From NCBI GenBank assembly GCA_934096945.1, contig CAKOND010000026.1:1-6047 (forward strand): DNA of 6,047 nucleotides, given 5' to 3'. Of the stretch, positions 5,863 through 6,047 are shown one piece after another. The notes beneath the pieces were generated by a model. That model was not told where the DNA came from. It saw only the letters and a program-made list of their open reading frames with translations, and made no database searches. The translations under genes and the position numbers were made by a program. Numbering within the stretch: position 1 is the first letter of the stretch; every line of letters starts with the position of its first letter. This DNA comes from an uncultured Bacilli bacterium (lineage in GTDB: Bacteria > Bacillota_I > Bacilli_A > RF39 > UBA660).

Positions 5863-6047
5863 ATGGCTACAAAAGCTACTAAAACAAAAAATGCGGTGGT
5901 AAAAAATACACCAAAGAAAGGTTCTAAAAGTGTTTCATCTAGTAAAGAAGAAAAAGTAACAAAAAGTAAGCCAAATATTTTTAAAACTATTTGGAATTTT
6001 GTTATGAAACATAAAATTATATTTGGTATTTTTCTAATAATAATTCT
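5863..6047 (+). CDS. Lys/Ser/Thr-rich membrane protein, N-terminal part (cut by right edge)
   Basis: The ATG follows GAGGGGG by 7 nt. The first 61 residues are visible. A disordered, very basic N-terminus (MATKATKTKN through KVTKSKPN, 1-38) is followed by an amphipathic stretch (IFKTIWNFVMKH, 39-50) and the beginning of a transmembrane helix (KIIFGIFLIII, 51-61) at the window edge. The positive N-terminus should stay in the cytoplasm, giving the same topology as the protein encoded just upstream. Many bitopic envelope proteins, such as penicillin-binding proteins, start this way, but nothing visible identifies the product. It has its own promoter, so a link to the upstream operon rests only on adjacency. 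Confidence 0.8.
   Translation, partial: MATKATKTKNAVVKNTPKKGSKSVSSSKEEKVTKSKPNIFKTIWNFVMKHKIIFGIFLIII

Overview
The window is strongly AT-rich, compact bacterial DNA. Genes are closely packed, Shine-Dalgarno sites are strong, one start is GTG, no TGA is read as a sense codon, and Trp is TGG. The left edge carries the first 109 codons of a recognisable late-sporulation sigma factor (sigK) on the minus strand. Together these point to a low-GC, endospore-lineage Bacillota, plausibly an anaerobic, host-associated member of the Bacilli or Clostridia. The species cannot be named from this sequence.

Layout. Positions 1-328 (minus) hold the N-terminal part of sigK. Positions 358-692 (plus, divergent) hold a small gene of unknown function that looks broken by a one-base frameshift near 453-456; the intact downstream ORF is 486-692. 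A weak hairpin with a T-run at 691-723 follows it. A good sigma-A promoter (TTGCAA, 17 bp, TGG-TATAAT; 775-803) then starts a tight four-gene operon, 835-5772. It encodes (1) a 355-residue soluble protein I do not recognise; (2) a 501-residue membrane-anchored AAA+ ATPase of the McrB/MoxR-like type; (3) a 361-residue protein resembling the DUF2357/McrC-like family but with no visible nuclease domain; and (4) a 417-residue single-pass membrane protein whose outer part carries seven acidic DxDxDG calcium-binding-type repeats, three G-x-C-x-x-N-C motifs and a probable beta-rich C-terminal domain. Gaps between genes are 2, 8 and 14 bp. A strong intrinsic terminator (5757-5784) contains the last stop codon.

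A second sigma-A promoter (5786-5813) follows at once. It drives a transcript that would begin with a 9-11 bp hairpin (5821-5848) and encodes a Lys/Ser/Thr-rich protein with a transmembrane helix. That gene is cut by the right edge at 6047.

How the genes may work together (inference): the ATPase is tethered to the membrane with its motor in the cytoplasm, the DUF2357-like protein is its likely partner (as McrC is for McrB), the first gene may be an adaptor, and the fourth presents a calcium-binding domain outside the cell. This could be an energy-coupled envelope complex, or a defence system derived from type IV restriction machinery that has lost its nuclease. The sequence alone does not decide between these. 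No tRNA, rRNA, CRISPR array, insertion sequence or attachment site was seen.
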